Positions 17,857 through 27,234 are shown, counted from the first letter of the stretch. The stretch: DNA of 64,000 bases from an uncultured Crocinitomix sp. (GCA_905478225.1 CAJQHR010000001.1:115024-179023); one strand, 5' to 3'. The notes: a model not told the origin generated them from the letters alone. Numbers and translations: made by a program.

Positions 17857-18758
17857 AGCGGGTTAAACGATAGCTTGCCTTGCGAAAACTCTAAAGCCGG
17901 AAAAGGCACTTTTATCACATTTAAACTTCGAAACAATAGTTTTAATAAACGCGATTTTGTTGGGATCGCTTGAAAATCTACATCCAACGATAAATAATAC
18001 TGACGGTAAGGCGTGAAGCTGAATTGTTCGCTTCCATTATTTACAACATAAGTGCCACCGTCTCCAATTAATTGGTCGTTAATTCCATACCCAAGTGACA
18101 AGTTGATCCATTTTGGAATCTTAGATTCTTTTTTGGTCCAATGGAAGGGGTTAAAACTCATCCAATAGGTTTGTCCGTTATAATCTTTTAAAGTTCTGCT
18201 GGCAAAATCATTTCCAAGCAAGTTTGGTCGATAATCTGCCAAACCAGAATTTTGAACTGAAAATTTGAAGTGTACAAACTGTTCATCCCATAAATAAGCT
18301 TGGGTGCAATAGTTTAAAGTTCCAAGCGCGTTAAAACCAATATCTGCCCATGAAAACCCCCATGTGGCATTATAGGCGTCAAGCATCTCAAATGTCGCCA
18401 AATATCCAAAACTATAACCTGCCGCTATTAATGCTGACTTCTTGTGATTAACACCTGACCATTTGTACAAGTCATCCACCATTCCGGCAAAATGATTGGC
18501 GGTGTAAAAATGACCCATTTTGTCCATTTGGTTCCACTCATGACTATCGTTAAAAAAGTGAAACTTGGTCTTTTCAAAATCGCTATACCAGACGTGTTGA
18601 AGCGCTAATGTTGAGCCAACCCATAAAGTGGCTCCAGTTGCCGTAACGCCAATTACACGCTTCTTGTCCAGAGTGTCGGCGGGAGTTAAAAATGACTGCG
18701 CGTTTGAACTGATGCAGAAACAACTTAAAAAAGCGAAAAAAAGGAAACGTTTTTTCAT
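17847..18758 (-). CDS. DUF2279 envelope protein
   Basis: 303 residues. The signal peptide MKKRFLFFAFLSCFCISSNAQ is followed by a region with hydrophobic segments and the string DKMGHFYTANHFAGMVDDLYKWSG, then SFGYLATFEMLDAY....GFSWADIGFNALGT. The DK.GH......L......W.G pattern with a later E..DGF....GFS..D...N..G is the DUF2279 (YfiM-like) signature. The C-terminal half looks beta-rich (YWMSFNPFHW, YYLSLDVDF). It is predicted in the envelope, possibly outer membrane. Function unknown. Confidence 0.8.
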   Translation of the reverse strand: MKKRFLFFAFLSCFCISSNAQSFLTPADTLDKKRVIGVTATGATLWVGSTLALQHVWYSDFEKTKFHFFNDSHEWNQMDKMGHFYTANHFAGMVDDLYKWSGVNHKKSALIAAGYSFGYLATFEMLDAYNATWGFSWADIGFNALGTLNYCTQAYLWDEQFVHFKFSVQNSGLADYRPNLLGNDFASRTLKDYNGQTYWMSFNPFHWTKKESKIPKWINLSLGYGINDQLIGDGGTYVVNNGSEQFSFTPYRQYYLSLDVDFQAIPTKSRLLKLLFRSLNVIKVPFPALEFSQGKLSFNPLYF

Positions 18759-18826
18759 TAGATATAAAAGTAAGACTATTCAGAAAGAAATGTCGTATTC
18801 TGAATCAAAAGTTTATCGGCGAACAG

Positions 18827-19891
18827 CTAAGTCATGTCAAAGCCGCTCAAGTATTTTGGGCATGCCTTCAAAGTGATAATCTCGTCTTCTGAATAGCCAT
18901 TGCATTTGACGACAATGTGGATTAAATTATTCTTTTTCATGCGTTGAATAAATCCCCATTTCACGGGTAAATCAGTCAGGAAATCATGGTCGGAATCCGT
19001 CCAAATTAATAGTGAATTATGCCCTGTTTCCGCCAAAACACCTTCTAATAAATTACTCACTTCTGATTCAAAACCTGTTTCCCAAAACAACCCTTCAGTT
19101 GCTAAAAATCGGTGATCATCTGGATTTATCAGCTTTTTAATGCGCGGAATTTTCGGAGCATATTTTAAGAGCAACTTTCCACTCAAACCGGGTAAACTTT
19201 TGATTTTCCAATGGACTGGATTTGCCTGTATGCCACAGACAATCCTCCCATTTTTACGAATAACAAAATAGTGGTTATGTTCAAATAAATGAATAGGTGA
19301 GAAAAGTTGATAGCCCTTGTAAAAATCACGAAGAGCATCCAAGATTATAGGTTGATCTTTCATGTTGGCACGTTCTACTTGTTTACGTTTTGGATTTACT
19401 CTAGAAAAAGCAGTTGTTTTAAAAGAACCAATTGTTTGAAAGCCAAATTGCTCATTCATATTAAATGAACGCAGATTTTCCGGATCAATAAACGCCCAAT
19501 ACATTATTTTTTCATGGGCTGGGAGCACAGGATTGAAGTTACTCGTATTGAACAGTTGCTTAAAATACTCATGAAGTCCCGATTTTCCATGGCTTTTATT
19601 ATCACCGCCTTGAAACAAATTGGCGACCGCGAAATAACGGATGTATAAAGATGGTGCCGTCTGGCCTCCAATATTTATTTCTCTTTTACAAATCGTGAAA
19701 TTTCCAATAGCCTTGCCGTTTCGTTCTAAATAAATAAAGTGGGGTTCGTGCAGGTTGTGGATCTTTTGTTCCGTGTCAAGCAATTGATAAAGCGTGCCAT
19801 TGGTGCCAATTAAAGTGTTTTTAAGTAGCTCAATGACTGATTGCGGAGGAATCGTATCGCGCTTAACAAGCTTGTGAATACGTTCCAACAT
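18827..19891 (-). CDS. GNAT-like protein of unknown function
   Basis: About 354 residues from the ATG at 19891, 7 bp after the pdhB stop codon; a longer in-frame start at 19945 would overlap pdhB and is less likely. The N-terminal half has FIYLERNGKAIGNFTICKREI, a pattern seen in acetyltransferase folds, and the second half repeats the theme (HYFVIRKNGRIVCGIQANP), so this may be a tandem GNAT-like protein. No signal peptide or membrane segment. I do not recognise a named family. It is probably co-transcribed with pdhB. Confidence 0.55.
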   Translation of the reverse strand: MLERIHKLVKRDTIPPQSVIELLKNTLIGTNGTLYQLLDTEQKIHNLHEPHFIYLERNGKAIGNFTICKREINIGGQTAPSLYIRYFAVANLFQGGDNKSHGKSGLHEYFKQLFNTSNFNPVLPAHEKIMYWAFIDPENLRSFNMNEQFGFQTIGSFKTTAFSRVNPKRKQVERANMKDQPIILDALRDFYKGYQLFSPIHLFEHNHYFVIRKNGRIVCGIQANPVHWKIKSLPGLSGKLLLKYAPKIPRIKKLINPDDHRFLATEGLFWETGFESEVSNLLEGVLAETGHNSLLIWTDSDHDFLTDLPVKWGFIQRMKKNNLIHIVVKCNGYSEDEIITLKACPKYLSGFDMT

Positions 19892-19898
19892 AGGAAAA

Positions 19899-20876
19899 CT
19901 ATTTGTAAGACACCGCCTTAACCGCTGCCACGATTCGCGCAACATTTGGTAACGCTTCTGCCATCAAGCTCGGGCTAAATGGAAACGGCGTATCTGATTG
20001 CATCACACGTTTCACAGGAGCATCTATATAATCAAATGCATAATGTTGAACATGGTAAGCAATTTCTGATGCAATAGATGCAATTGGCCAAGATTCTTCA
20101 ACCACAACCAAGCGATTCGTTTTCTTAACAGAATTTACAACTGCGCCATAGTCAATTGGGCGAACAGATCTTAAATCAATTATTTCTACAGAAATCCCCT
20201 CTTTCGCTAATTCATCCGCGGCTTTATGTGCTTCTTTAATGATTTTACCAAAACTCACGATAGTCACGTCAGTTCCTTCTCGTTTGATATCAGCAACACC
20301 AATTGGGATAACGTATTCTCCCTCAGGCACTTCGCCTTTGTCTCCGTACATTTTTTCCGATTCTAACACTAAAACAGGGTCATTGTCGCGAATTGCAGCT
20401 TTTAGTAATCCTTTCGCATCATATGGCGTTGATGGAGTGACCACCTTTAAACCTGGCACATGTGCATAAAATGCTTCGAAACTTTGTGAATGCGTAGCTC
20501 CTAATTGTCCTGCAGTTCCATTACCACCTCTAAATACAATTGGGCAACCCACTTGTCCACCTGACATTTGTAACATTTTAGCTGCACTATTTATAATTTG
20601 GTCGGCTGCCAAAATAGCAAAGTTCCAAGTCATGAATTCTACAATTGGGCGCAACCCGCTCATGGCAGCTCCAACAGCAATTCCAGTAAAACCTAATTCG
20701 GCAATAGGTGTGTCAATCACACGTTTTTCACCAAATTCATCTAGCATACCTTGTGATACCTTATATGCACCATTATAGTTTGCAACTTCTTCCCCTAAGA
20801 GAAAGACATCTCCGTCTTTTCTCATCTCCTCAGACATTGCTTCTCTGAGTGCTTCTCTATACTGAAGTGTTTTCAT
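19899..20876 (-). CDS. pdhB: Pyruvate dehydrogenase E1 component, beta subunit
   Basis: 325 residues. MKTLQYREALREAMSEEM opens the pyrimidine-binding domain; GLRPIVEFMTWNFAI, RGGNGTAGQLGATHSQSFEA and GLKVVTPSTPYDAKGLLKAA are signatures of the beta subunit of the thiamine-diphosphate E1, which with an alpha subunit (not in this window) decarboxylates pyruvate and acetylates lipoyl-E2. The C-terminal transketolase domain is complete, with DLRSVRPIDYG. Promoter: TAGATTTG on the minus strand (20919-20912) matches TAnnTTTG. Confidence 0.93.
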   Translation of the reverse strand: MKTLQYREALREAMSEEMRKDGDVFLLGEEVANYNGAYKVSQGMLDEFGEKRVIDTPIAELGFTGIAVGAAMSGLRPIVEFMTWNFAILAADQIINSAAKMLQMSGGQVGCPIVFRGGNGTAGQLGATHSQSFEAFYAHVPGLKVVTPSTPYDAKGLLKAAIRDNDPVLVLESEKMYGDKGEVPEGEYVIPIGVADIKREGTDVTIVSFGKIIKEAHKAADELAKEGISVEIIDLRSVRPIDYGAVVNSVKKTNRLVVVEESWPIASIASEIAYHVQHYAFDYIDAPVKRVMQSDTPFPFSPSLMAEALPNVARIVAAVKAVSYK

Positions 20877-20911
20877 ATAAAATCGGTATTATTAGCTGAT
20901 TAAATTTGAGC

Positions 20912-20919
20912 CAAATCTA
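20912..20919 (-). promoter_or_regulatory. Promoter -7 element for pdhB
   Basis: On the minus strand the bases read TAGATTTG, an exact TAnnTTTG match, about 36 bp upstream of the pdhB ATG. Confidence 0.5.
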
Positions 20920-21062
20920 CGAAATATTGAAATGAAAAATCAAATAATAACGAACTTTTTAAAAGCTAGGTTTGAATTACTTAAAATTATCGTCTACTTC
21001 TTTTCTTTTTTCAATGAATAGAGCTATATTCGCAGATTCTTAAAATAAACAAAAAGACTGAA

Positions 21063-23273
21063 ATGGCTGTAATTGGAAAAATTCAGAAAAACTCGTTGCT
21101 TTTACTCATTGTTATTGGGGTAGCAATGCTCGCTTTTATCTTTACTGATTTCCTAAAAGGAGGACCGGGAGAAATAGAGCAGTTGCCAACGGCAACGCTT
21201 AATGAAGAGCCGATTGATCAACAAGAGTTTGAAGAGTTAAGAGAGAATTACGTAAATCGTTCTAAAAACGAATATGCGTATCAAGGAAAAGATTGGGATG
21301 AAGCTGCCGAAAGAACAGCTGCTGACAACGCTTTTAACGAAATAGTAAGAAGAACTATTTTAGAAGACGAATTTGCAAAGCTTGGGATCGATTGCACAAC
21401 AGATGAATTGAATGATATGATCCATGGCGATCATATTCACCAATGGGTACTTCAAATTCCTATCTTCAACGGACCTGCAGGATTTTCTCGTGATTCAGTA
21501 AGAAACTTCTTAACTGGTCTAGAGTTGGAGCCAGAAGGCGCTTCACAAGCGGATAGAGATACTTGGTTAGAATCACGCCAGCAATGGAGTGATTTCGAAA
21601 CTGAATTGAAAAATGCGCGAAAAGCGGATAAATATGTAGCTCTTATCAAAAACGGAATTTTTGTAAACAAACTAGAAGCTCAAAATCAATATGACGGTCT
21701 TTATACAAAAAAACAAATCTCATACGTGCTGCAACGTTACGCTGAAATACCAGTAGATGAATTTACAGTAACTGACGAAGAAATAAAGACGTATTATGAT
21801 GAACATAAAAATGATGCGGATTATGAGCAAGAAGAGGCAAGAGAGATTCAAATGGTTTATTTTCCAATAGCGCCTACGCAAGAGGATCAAGATCAAATTA
21901 ATTTTCAATTAGAAAACTTGAAACAGGATTTTTCTAAAACTCAAAATACAATTGGATTCGTTTATCAAAATAGTGATGCGCAATTCTTGTCGGATTCTGC
22001 TATTTATAAAATAAGTGCAAATGATCAAATGGCGTTTTCAATCCAGAGTAACGCTGGTAGTTATCCTGCATCAGCTGATGAGGCGATCCAAAATTGTGAA
22101 ATAGGAGACGTTTTCGGACCATTTCCAGCATTTAATTCAGACGCACAACGACCAGAAATGGCTATTGTTAAGGTAGTGGATACGCCAAGAGAGAAACAAG
22201 CTTGGGTGCGTCACATTTTAATTAGCTCTGGTGCATCAAGAACTGAAGAACGTGCAAAAGTAATTTCTGATAGTTTAATTAAAGTGATTAAAGCAAATGA
22301 CAATTTTGCTGAATTGGTTCCTCAGGTTAGTGAAGATCCTGGATCAATTGACAATGGCGGTGAATATAAGTGGTTTGCGGAGGGCGCAATGGTTCCTGCA
22401 TTTAATGATGCTTCTTTTAATGGCGCTATTGGACAAATTCAATTGGTGAAAACTTCTTTCGGTTATCATATTGTTGAAGTATTAGGACAAGGTGAACGGA
22501 TCACTCCTGAGTTAGCGGTTATTACTAAGGTTGTTCGTCCAAGTGAATTTACTATGCGAGCAGTTGAAGAAATGGCGTATGATTATATCTACACTTTAAA
22601 TGACATGAATGAAGATTCTGCATTTACTAAACTAGCTGTAGATAGTCTTAAGGAAGTTAAAACAACGCGATTATTCCTTTCGAATGATTACGTATTAGGT
22701 GTCAATAATTCTGACGCCATGTTAAAGTTTGCGTTCAATGAGAACACAGAAGAAGGCGCGGTATCGGATCCAATTTTAGATGGAGATAAATATGTTGTTG
22801 CGATTGTTAACAATGTAATGAGTGAAGGAGTTCCAGAATTTGAGGACGTAAAAGAAGCCATGAGAGCACCGGCTTTAATTGACAAACAAGCAGCAGCTTA
22901 TATTGCAAAAATGTCTAATCATAAGTCATTAGAAGATGCAGGAGCGGCAATCACCAACGGAATTGTAAGAAAAGGTGAAGTAACGTTTACAAGTGCATCT
23001 GTATACAACGGCGGACGTCCTGAGCCGGCTGTAATTGGAATGCTCTTTACAAAGATTCCAGTTGGTACAATGTTACAACCAGTTCAAGGTGTAGAAGGTG
23101 TTTATGTATTTATGGTGGACTCAGAGTTAGAAGCTGAAGAAACAACGGATTTAGTTGTAACTTCAGATCCTATGCAAATTAAACGTGCCCAAACTTCTGA
23201 TACAAGAGTAATCAAAGCGCTTAGAGAAAAAGCTGATTTGGTTGACAATAGAAGAAAAATTAAGTACCAGTAG
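21063..23273 (+). CDS. Membrane-anchored periplasmic peptidyl-prolyl isomerase (SurA/PpiD-like)
   Basis: 736 residues. One N-terminal membrane anchor (LLLLIVIGVAMLAFIFTDFL, about residues 13-32) leads to a long SurA-N-like helical domain, then a parvulin domain at about 375-480 (WVRHILISSG, FAELVPQVSEDPGSIDNGGEY, PAFNDASFNG, KTSFGYHIVEV), and a second, degenerate parvulin-like C-terminal region. This is the PpiD layout. It is a foldase or chaperone for exported and outer-membrane proteins at the periplasmic face of the inner membrane. Bacteroidota homologues are usually near 700 residues, so the length is normal. Confidence 0.88.
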   Translation: MAVIGKIQKNSLLLLIVIGVAMLAFIFTDFLKGGPGEIEQLPTATLNEEPIDQQEFEELRENYVNRSKNEYAYQGKDWDEAAERTAADNAFNEIVRRTILEDEFAKLGIDCTTDELNDMIHGDHIHQWVLQIPIFNGPAGFSRDSVRNFLTGLELEPEGASQADRDTWLESRQQWSDFETELKNARKADKYVALIKNGIFVNKLEAQNQYDGLYTKKQISYVLQRYAEIPVDEFTVTDEEIKTYYDEHKNDADYEQEEAREIQMVYFPIAPTQEDQDQINFQLENLKQDFSKTQNTIGFVYQNSDAQFLSDSAIYKISANDQMAFSIQSNAGSYPASADEAIQNCEIGDVFGPFPAFNSDAQRPEMAIVKVVDTPREKQAWVRHILISSGASRTEERAKVISDSLIKVIKANDNFAELVPQVSEDPGSIDNGGEYKWFAEGAMVPAFNDASFNGAIGQIQLVKTSFGYHIVEVLGQGERITPELAVITKVVRPSEFTMRAVEEMAYDYIYTLNDMNEDSAFTKLAVDSLKEVKTTRLFLSNDYVLGVNNSDAMLKFAFNENTEEGAVSDPILDGDKYVVAIVNNVMSEGVPEFEDVKEAMRAPALIDKQAAAYIAKMSNHKSLEDAGAAITNGIVRKGEVTFTSASVYNGGRPEPAVIGMLFTKIPVGTMLQPVQGVEGVYVFMVDSELEAEETTDLVVTSDPMQIKRAQTSDTRVIKALREKADLVDNRRKIKYQ

Positions 23274-23297
23274 AACGGACAAAAATTGAGAATATTG

Positions 23298-23346
23298 GCC
23301 TTGCCCATTTAGCCGTAACAACTGTTGCGTCAAAAATAAGCAAGGC
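23298..23346 (+). terminator. Probable terminator after the PPIase gene
   Basis: GCCTTGC (23298-23304) pairs with GCAAGGC (23340-23346) directly before a run of eight T. The 35-base loop is long but contains its own small stem CAAC-T-GTTG. Confidence 0.55.
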
Positions 23347-23398
23347 TTTTTTTTGGTCATTAAATTGACTAACTTCAAACTAACATAAGATTCGAAAC

Positions 23399-23911
23399 AT
23401 GGAAAAAAGGCATCCTCAAGATTCAATTTCAACCTCTACTAAAGTAGTATTGCCCAATGATACAAATACGATTGGGAAACTATTCGGGGGTTCATTGCTT
23501 GCCTGGATTGATGAAATTGCAGCTGTAGCCGCACACCGCCATTCTGGTAGTTTGGTTGTGACTGCTGCTATTAATAACGTTTCATTTACAAAGCCGGTAG
23601 ATTTAGGCGCAATTGTAACGCTTAGCGCAAAGGTTTCAAGAGCGTTTGGTTCTTCAATGGAAGTGATTATTGATGTTTTTATTGAAGACCTTGTAACAGG
23701 CGAGAAAACTTCGAGTAATCAAGCCATCCTAACTTTTGTAGCGGTGGATCGAAATGGGGCGACTTATAAAGTTCCTGAGATTACACCTGAAACGGATGAG
23801 GAAAAGGAACGCTATGTGGCGGCACTTAGAAGAAGACAGCTGAGTTTGGTGATTGCCGGCAGGATGAAACCTGATGAAGCAACCGAGTTGAAGGCATTGT
23901 TTGGGATGTAA
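23399..23911 (+). CDS. Acyl-CoA thioesterase (hotdog fold, YciA/BFIT-like)
   Basis: 170 residues, a single hotdog domain. VLPNDTNTIGKLFGGSLLAWIDEIAAVAAHRHS is the active-site region with conserved Asn/Asp and the central helix; VDLGAIVTLSAKV and NQAILTFVAVD are the following strands. These match the acyl-CoA hydrolase family that cleaves acyl-CoA thioesters in the cytosol. The extra helix at the C-terminus (VAALRRRQLSLVIAGRMKPDEA) is common in Bacteroidota members. Substrate chain length is not predictable. Single gene between its own promoter and a convergent glycosyltransferase. Confidence 0.85.
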   Translation: MEKRHPQDSISTSTKVVLPNDTNTIGKLFGGSLLAWIDEIAAVAAHRHSGSLVVTAAINNVSFTKPVDLGAIVTLSAKVSRAFGSSMEVIIDVFIEDLVTGEKTSSNQAILTFVAVDRNGATYKVPEITPETDEEKERYVAALRRRQLSLVIAGRMKPDEATELKALFGM

Positions 23912-24003
23912 GTAGGATATGAGGGATGAGGTCTATTTATGAGTTGTCCTATCTTCAATTGAGCTGATTCATAAATCCAGTCGATTAAATCATTGGGAAC
24001 AAG

Positions 24004-24975
24004 TTAATCCGCATTAACTGCCTGAGCAATCGCCTCTAAATCCTGATTTTCCATACATTTAAAATGCTTTTTTGGGCACGCTTGATAGCCAATTTTCGAA
24101 CAAGGGCGACAAGAAAGTTTTACCTCGTGGATGCTGAATTTCGCGTTTTCTTGTGGTAAATAAGGATACATTCCTAAAGCCGGAACAGTATTCCCCCAAA
24201 TTGAAATAATCTCTTTTTGAAAAGCACTGGCAATATGCATCAATCCAGTGTCATGCGAAATTACCTTAGCCGCTTGTTGAATAATTGATGCGGATTGGTT
24301 GAGTGTTAATTCGCCACAAAGATTGGTCACATTTTTTGCATGCGTTTTCACGTAATCCCCATTCGCTGTATCTCCTGGGCCGCCCAATAACACAACTGGC
24401 GCCGATATTTTTGAAAGTAACTCCACCATTTTTTCCTTTGTTAACCGCTTGGTAGCAAATTGTGCCCCAATCGAAAAAGCAATAAATGGAGTTTGAATAT
24501 CATGTTTGGAAATATCCACATGATCAGCTTCGGTAATGAAAAAATCCAAGCCTTTTTGATCGTTTTTAACGCCTAATTTATCCACGGCTTTAAAATATCG
24601 ATCAACCACATGAAGTGAAGGCATTTTATCCCACTTGAAGGCGGTTAAAAGAAATTTTTGAACGTTTAATTTGGGAAAAGTGGCACTAGGTTGACTTAAT
24701 TTTTGTTTCAATCGAAAGGTCCGCAAATTATGGTGTAAATCAATTACAAAATCATATTTCTCACCTTTTAATTCGGTCGTTATTTCGTCAATTTCTTTGT
24801 CAATGGTATACACCTTATCAACGGAGGGATTGGCATTGACGATTGATGCGTATGATTTCTTTGTTAAAAAATGGATTGCAGCATCAGGGTAGGTGCTTTT
24901 TAAACATCTTATGACGGGACTTGTTAAAACAATGTCTCCAATTGAGCTAAATCGTATGATTAAATATTTTTTCAA
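24004..24975 (-). CDS. Glycosyltransferase family 9 (heptosyltransferase-like)
   Basis: 323 residues. The N-terminal LIIRFSSIGDIVLTSPVIRCLK is the GT9 signature, with FLTKKSYASIV and KYDFVIDLHHNLRT; the C-terminal domain has FSIGAQFATKRL, LLGGPGDT, NLCGELTLNQSASIIQQA and HDTGLMHIASA, the nucleotide-sugar site. Such enzymes add heptose-like sugars to the lipopolysaccharide core at the cytoplasmic face of the inner membrane. It follows dtd by 43 bp in the leftward rsgA-dtd unit. The exact acceptor is unknown. Confidence 0.88.
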   Translation of the reverse strand: MKKYLIIRFSSIGDIVLTSPVIRCLKSTYPDAAIHFLTKKSYASIVNANPSVDKVYTIDKEIDEITTELKGEKYDFVIDLHHNLRTFRLKQKLSQPSATFPKLNVQKFLLTAFKWDKMPSLHVVDRYFKAVDKLGVKNDQKGLDFFITEADHVDISKHDIQTPFIAFSIGAQFATKRLTKEKMVELLSKISAPVVLLGGPGDTANGDYVKTHAKNVTNLCGELTLNQSASIIQQAAKVISHDTGLMHIASAFQKEIISIWGNTVPALGMYPYLPQENAKFSIHEVKLSCRPCSKIGYQACPKKHFKCMENQDLEAIAQAVNAD

Positions 24976-25018
24976 TTCGAGCTAAAGTTAATCATTTGGC
25001 AATTTCTTTTGAAATTTT

Positions 25019-25471
25019 TTATGCTTTTGCCTTACTGTCTATTGAAATTGTCACAGGTCCATCATTGATGAGGCTCACTTTCATATCCGCTCCAAATACT
25101 CCTGCTTGAATTGGGCGCCCAATAATATGACTAAGCGCATTTTTAAAACCCTCATAAAGTGGAATGGCAATAGCTGGCGGTGCAGCTGAAATATAAGAAG
25201 GGCGGTTGCCTTTTTTTGTTCGGGCATGTAAGGTGAATTGACTAATCACTAGGATTTCACCGTTAATATCTAATAAAGAAAGATTCATTAATCCTTCTTG
25301 GTCGGCAAAAATTCGGAGGTTGCTAATTTTTTTGACGAGCCAGTCTATGTCTTCCTGCGTGTCTGCATTTTCAATTCCTACGAGCACTAATAGTCCCTGT
25401 CCAATTTCACCTTGAATTACTCCATCAATTTGCACGGCGGCTTCTGAAACTCGCTGTAAAACAACTCGCAT
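25019..25471 (-). CDS. dtd: D-aminoacyl-tRNA deacylase
   Basis: 150 residues, standard length. MRVVLQRVSEAAVQIDG at the start, ISQFTLHARTKKGNRPSY (catalytic region) and NDGPVTISID at the C-terminus, including the cross-subunit Gly-Pro motif, identify Dtd. It removes D-amino acids from mischarged tRNAs. It begins 4 bp after the rsgA stop, so the two are in one operon. Confidence 0.96.
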   Translation of the reverse strand: MRVVLQRVSEAAVQIDGVIQGEIGQGLLVLVGIENADTQEDIDWLVKKISNLRIFADQEGLMNLSLLDINGEILVISQFTLHARTKKGNRPSYISAAPPAIAIPLYEGFKNALSHIIGRPIQAGVFGADMKVSLINDGPVTISIDSKAKA

Positions 25472-25474
25472 AGC

Positions 25475-26434
25475 TTATTTATAAATATCTTTTCGAAATG
25501 TTTCTTCCTGATCTTCTTCCATCATCTTCACATAATTCATGTAACGACTAGCAGCAATTTCATCTTCAACAAATGCTTTTCGAACGGCACATTTAGGCTC
25601 ATTCAAATGTTGGCAATTATTAAATTTACAATCGGGTAATAACTCACGCATTTCTGGAAAATAATGGGAAAGTTCTTTTTTGTCAAAATCAATGAGTCCA
25701 AATGCGCGAATACCGGGTGTATCAATTATGAATCCGCCAGTTGCCAATTCAAACATTTCTGCAAAGGTAGTGGTGTGTAACCCTGAAGAATGACTTTTAG
25801 AGATTTGAGCTGTTTTTAAATCCAAATTCTTATCAAGTGTATTGACTAGAGTTGATTTTCCAACACCACTATGTCCGCCAAACATTACTTTTTTCCCTTT
25901 TATTTCTTCTTTTAAAAAGGATACGGATGAAGCCTGTTTAGCAGATATGGTATGAGAACGATATCCTGTGTTTTCGTAAATTGATTTTGTGAAATCAAGT
26001 TGATCAAGTTCTTCGGCATTGTACAGGTCGATCTTATTAAAAAGCAATGTGACAGGAATGTGATATGCTTCTGCAGTTACGAGAAATCGATCAATAAAAC
26101 CTGTTTGGGTTTGTGGTGAAACTAGTGTCACAATGAGATAAACACAATCAATGTTTGCCGCCAAAATATGAGATCTTTTGCTGAGATTGATCGATTTTCG
26201 AATCACGTAATTTTTACGGGGAAGAATTTTTTTGATAACACCAATTTGTATGTCATCATCATTTTTTGATTCTTCCAAATCAAATTCAATTTCATCCCCA
26301 ACTGCAATTGGGTTGGTTGATTTTATACCCGCCAAACGTAATTTACCGCGAATTCGACAATCCAAGTGATTTCCTTCCTTGTCAATCACTTTGTACCAGC
26401 TGCCTGTGGATTTTATTACCGTTCCTTCTTTCAG
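25475..26434 (-). CDS. rsgA: Ribosome small-subunit-dependent GTPase A
   Basis: Circularly permuted GTPase: OB-fold N-terminal domain, then G4 (LLFNKIDLY), G1 (MFGGHSGVGKSTLVNTL), G3-like DTPG (IIDTPGIRAFG), and a zinc knuckle at the end (CKFNNCQHLNEPKC). It matures the 30S subunit. The first standard start, GTG at 26389, would remove the first strand of the OB fold. Upstream in frame lies KEGTVIKSTGSWYK, the usual RsgA N-terminus, preceded by a CTG (26434) exactly where family members have Met. I set the start there; ATT at 26437 or TTG at 26463 are alternatives. Confidence 0.93.
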   Translation of the reverse strand: MKEGTVIKSTGSWYKVIDKEGNHLDCRIRGKLRLAGIKSTNPIAVGDEIEFDLEESKNDDDIQIGVIKKILPRKNYVIRKSINLSKRSHILAANIDCVYLIVTLVSPQTQTGFIDRFLVTAEAYHIPVTLLFNKIDLYNAEELDQLDFTKSIYENTGYRSHTISAKQASSVSFLKEEIKGKKVMFGGHSGVGKSTLVNTLDKNLDLKTAQISKSHSSGLHTTTFAEMFELATGGFIIDTPGIRAFGLIDFDKKELSHYFPEMRELLPDCKFNNCQHLNEPKCAVRKAFVEDEIAASRYMNYVKMMEEDQEETFRKDIYK

Positions 26435-26510
26435 AATTATTGTTTTGTTGTAAAATTAGGCAATTAAATCGCTTTCTTTCATAACAATGAGTTCATTTTG
26501 ACAAATAGAT

Positions 26511-26518
26511 TATCTTTG
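26511..26518 (+). promoter_or_regulatory. Promoter -7 element very close to the GT2 start codon
   Basis: TATCTTTG matches TAnnTTTG exactly and ends only 5 bp before the ATG at 26524. If used, transcription would start at or within a few bases of the start codon. Confidence 0.45.
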
Positions 26519-26523
26519 TCGCC

Positions 26524-27234
26524 ATGCAAAAACTTTCCATCATAATTCCTGTGTATAATGAGGTGTCAACAATTGCCCAAGTTATGCATGTGATTAGCAA
26601 CCTAGAGTTGATAGGTGGGATAATGAAAGAAATCATTGTTGTTAACGATTGTTCGACAGACGGAACACGAAATGAGATTGAGACGGCGCAAGTCGTTTTA
26701 AAAGATTCATCAATCAAAGTTTTGCATCATATAAAGAATCAAGGTAAGGGTGGTGCAATTCACACCGGAATTAGGGAAGCGACGGGTGATTATACCATAA
26801 TTCAAGATGCCGATTTAGAATTAGAGCCGAAGGAAATTAACTTTTTAATTGAAGCCGTGCTAAATGGAAACGCAGATGTGGTCTACGGATCTCGTTTTCT
26901 TGGCTCCAAGGTAAAAGGCGGATCTATTTTGAGTAATATGGCGAACGGTTTTTTAACTCGCTTGTCCAATTGGATATTTGGGATTAAAATTACGGATATG
27001 GAAACCTGTTATAAATTGGTACCTACCGTCGAATTTAAAGCACTTAATTTAGTGGAAAAAAGATTCGGATTTGAACCCGAAATAACAGCAAAACTGGCAA
27101 AGAACAAAGCGTTAAATTGGGCAGAAGTCCCGATTACCTATAACGCTAGAACAGAAGCGCAAGGAAAAAAAATTGGCTGGAAAGATGGATTTCGTGCTAT
27201 TTGGTGTATTCTTAAATACGGTTTGGGAAAATAA
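26524..27234 (+). CDS. Glycosyltransferase family 2 (dolichol-phosphate-mannose-synthase-like)
   Basis: 236 residues, a single GT-A domain with no membrane segment. KLSIIIPVYNEVSTI starts the fold, VVNDCSTDGT and NQGKGGAIHTGI follow, and QDADLELEPKEI carries the DxD metal site. VYGSRFLG and MANGFLTRLSNWIFG, then TDMETCYKL and KRFGFEPEITAKLAK are typical of DPM1-like enzymes, which transfer a sugar from a nucleotide donor to a polyprenyl phosphate. Its acceptor here is unknown. It diverges from rsgA, about 90 bp away. Confidence 0.88.
   Translation: MQKLSIIIPVYNEVSTIAQVMHVISNLELIGGIMKEIIVVNDCSTDGTRNEIETAQVVLKDSSIKVLHHIKNQGKGGAIHTGIREATGDYTIIQDADLELEPKEINFLIEAVLNGNADVVYGSRFLGSKVKGGSILSNMANGFLTRLSNWIFGIKITDMETCYKLVPTVEFKALNLVEKRFGFEPEITAKLAKNKALNWAEVPITYNARTEAQGKKIGWKDGFRAIWCILKYGLGK

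Noticed and set aside
23163..23432. Minus-strand ORFs of 68 and 89 codons at the end of the PPIase gene
   Set aside because: They overlap the PPIase coding region, its terminator and the start of the thioesterase gene and lack any recognisable feature.
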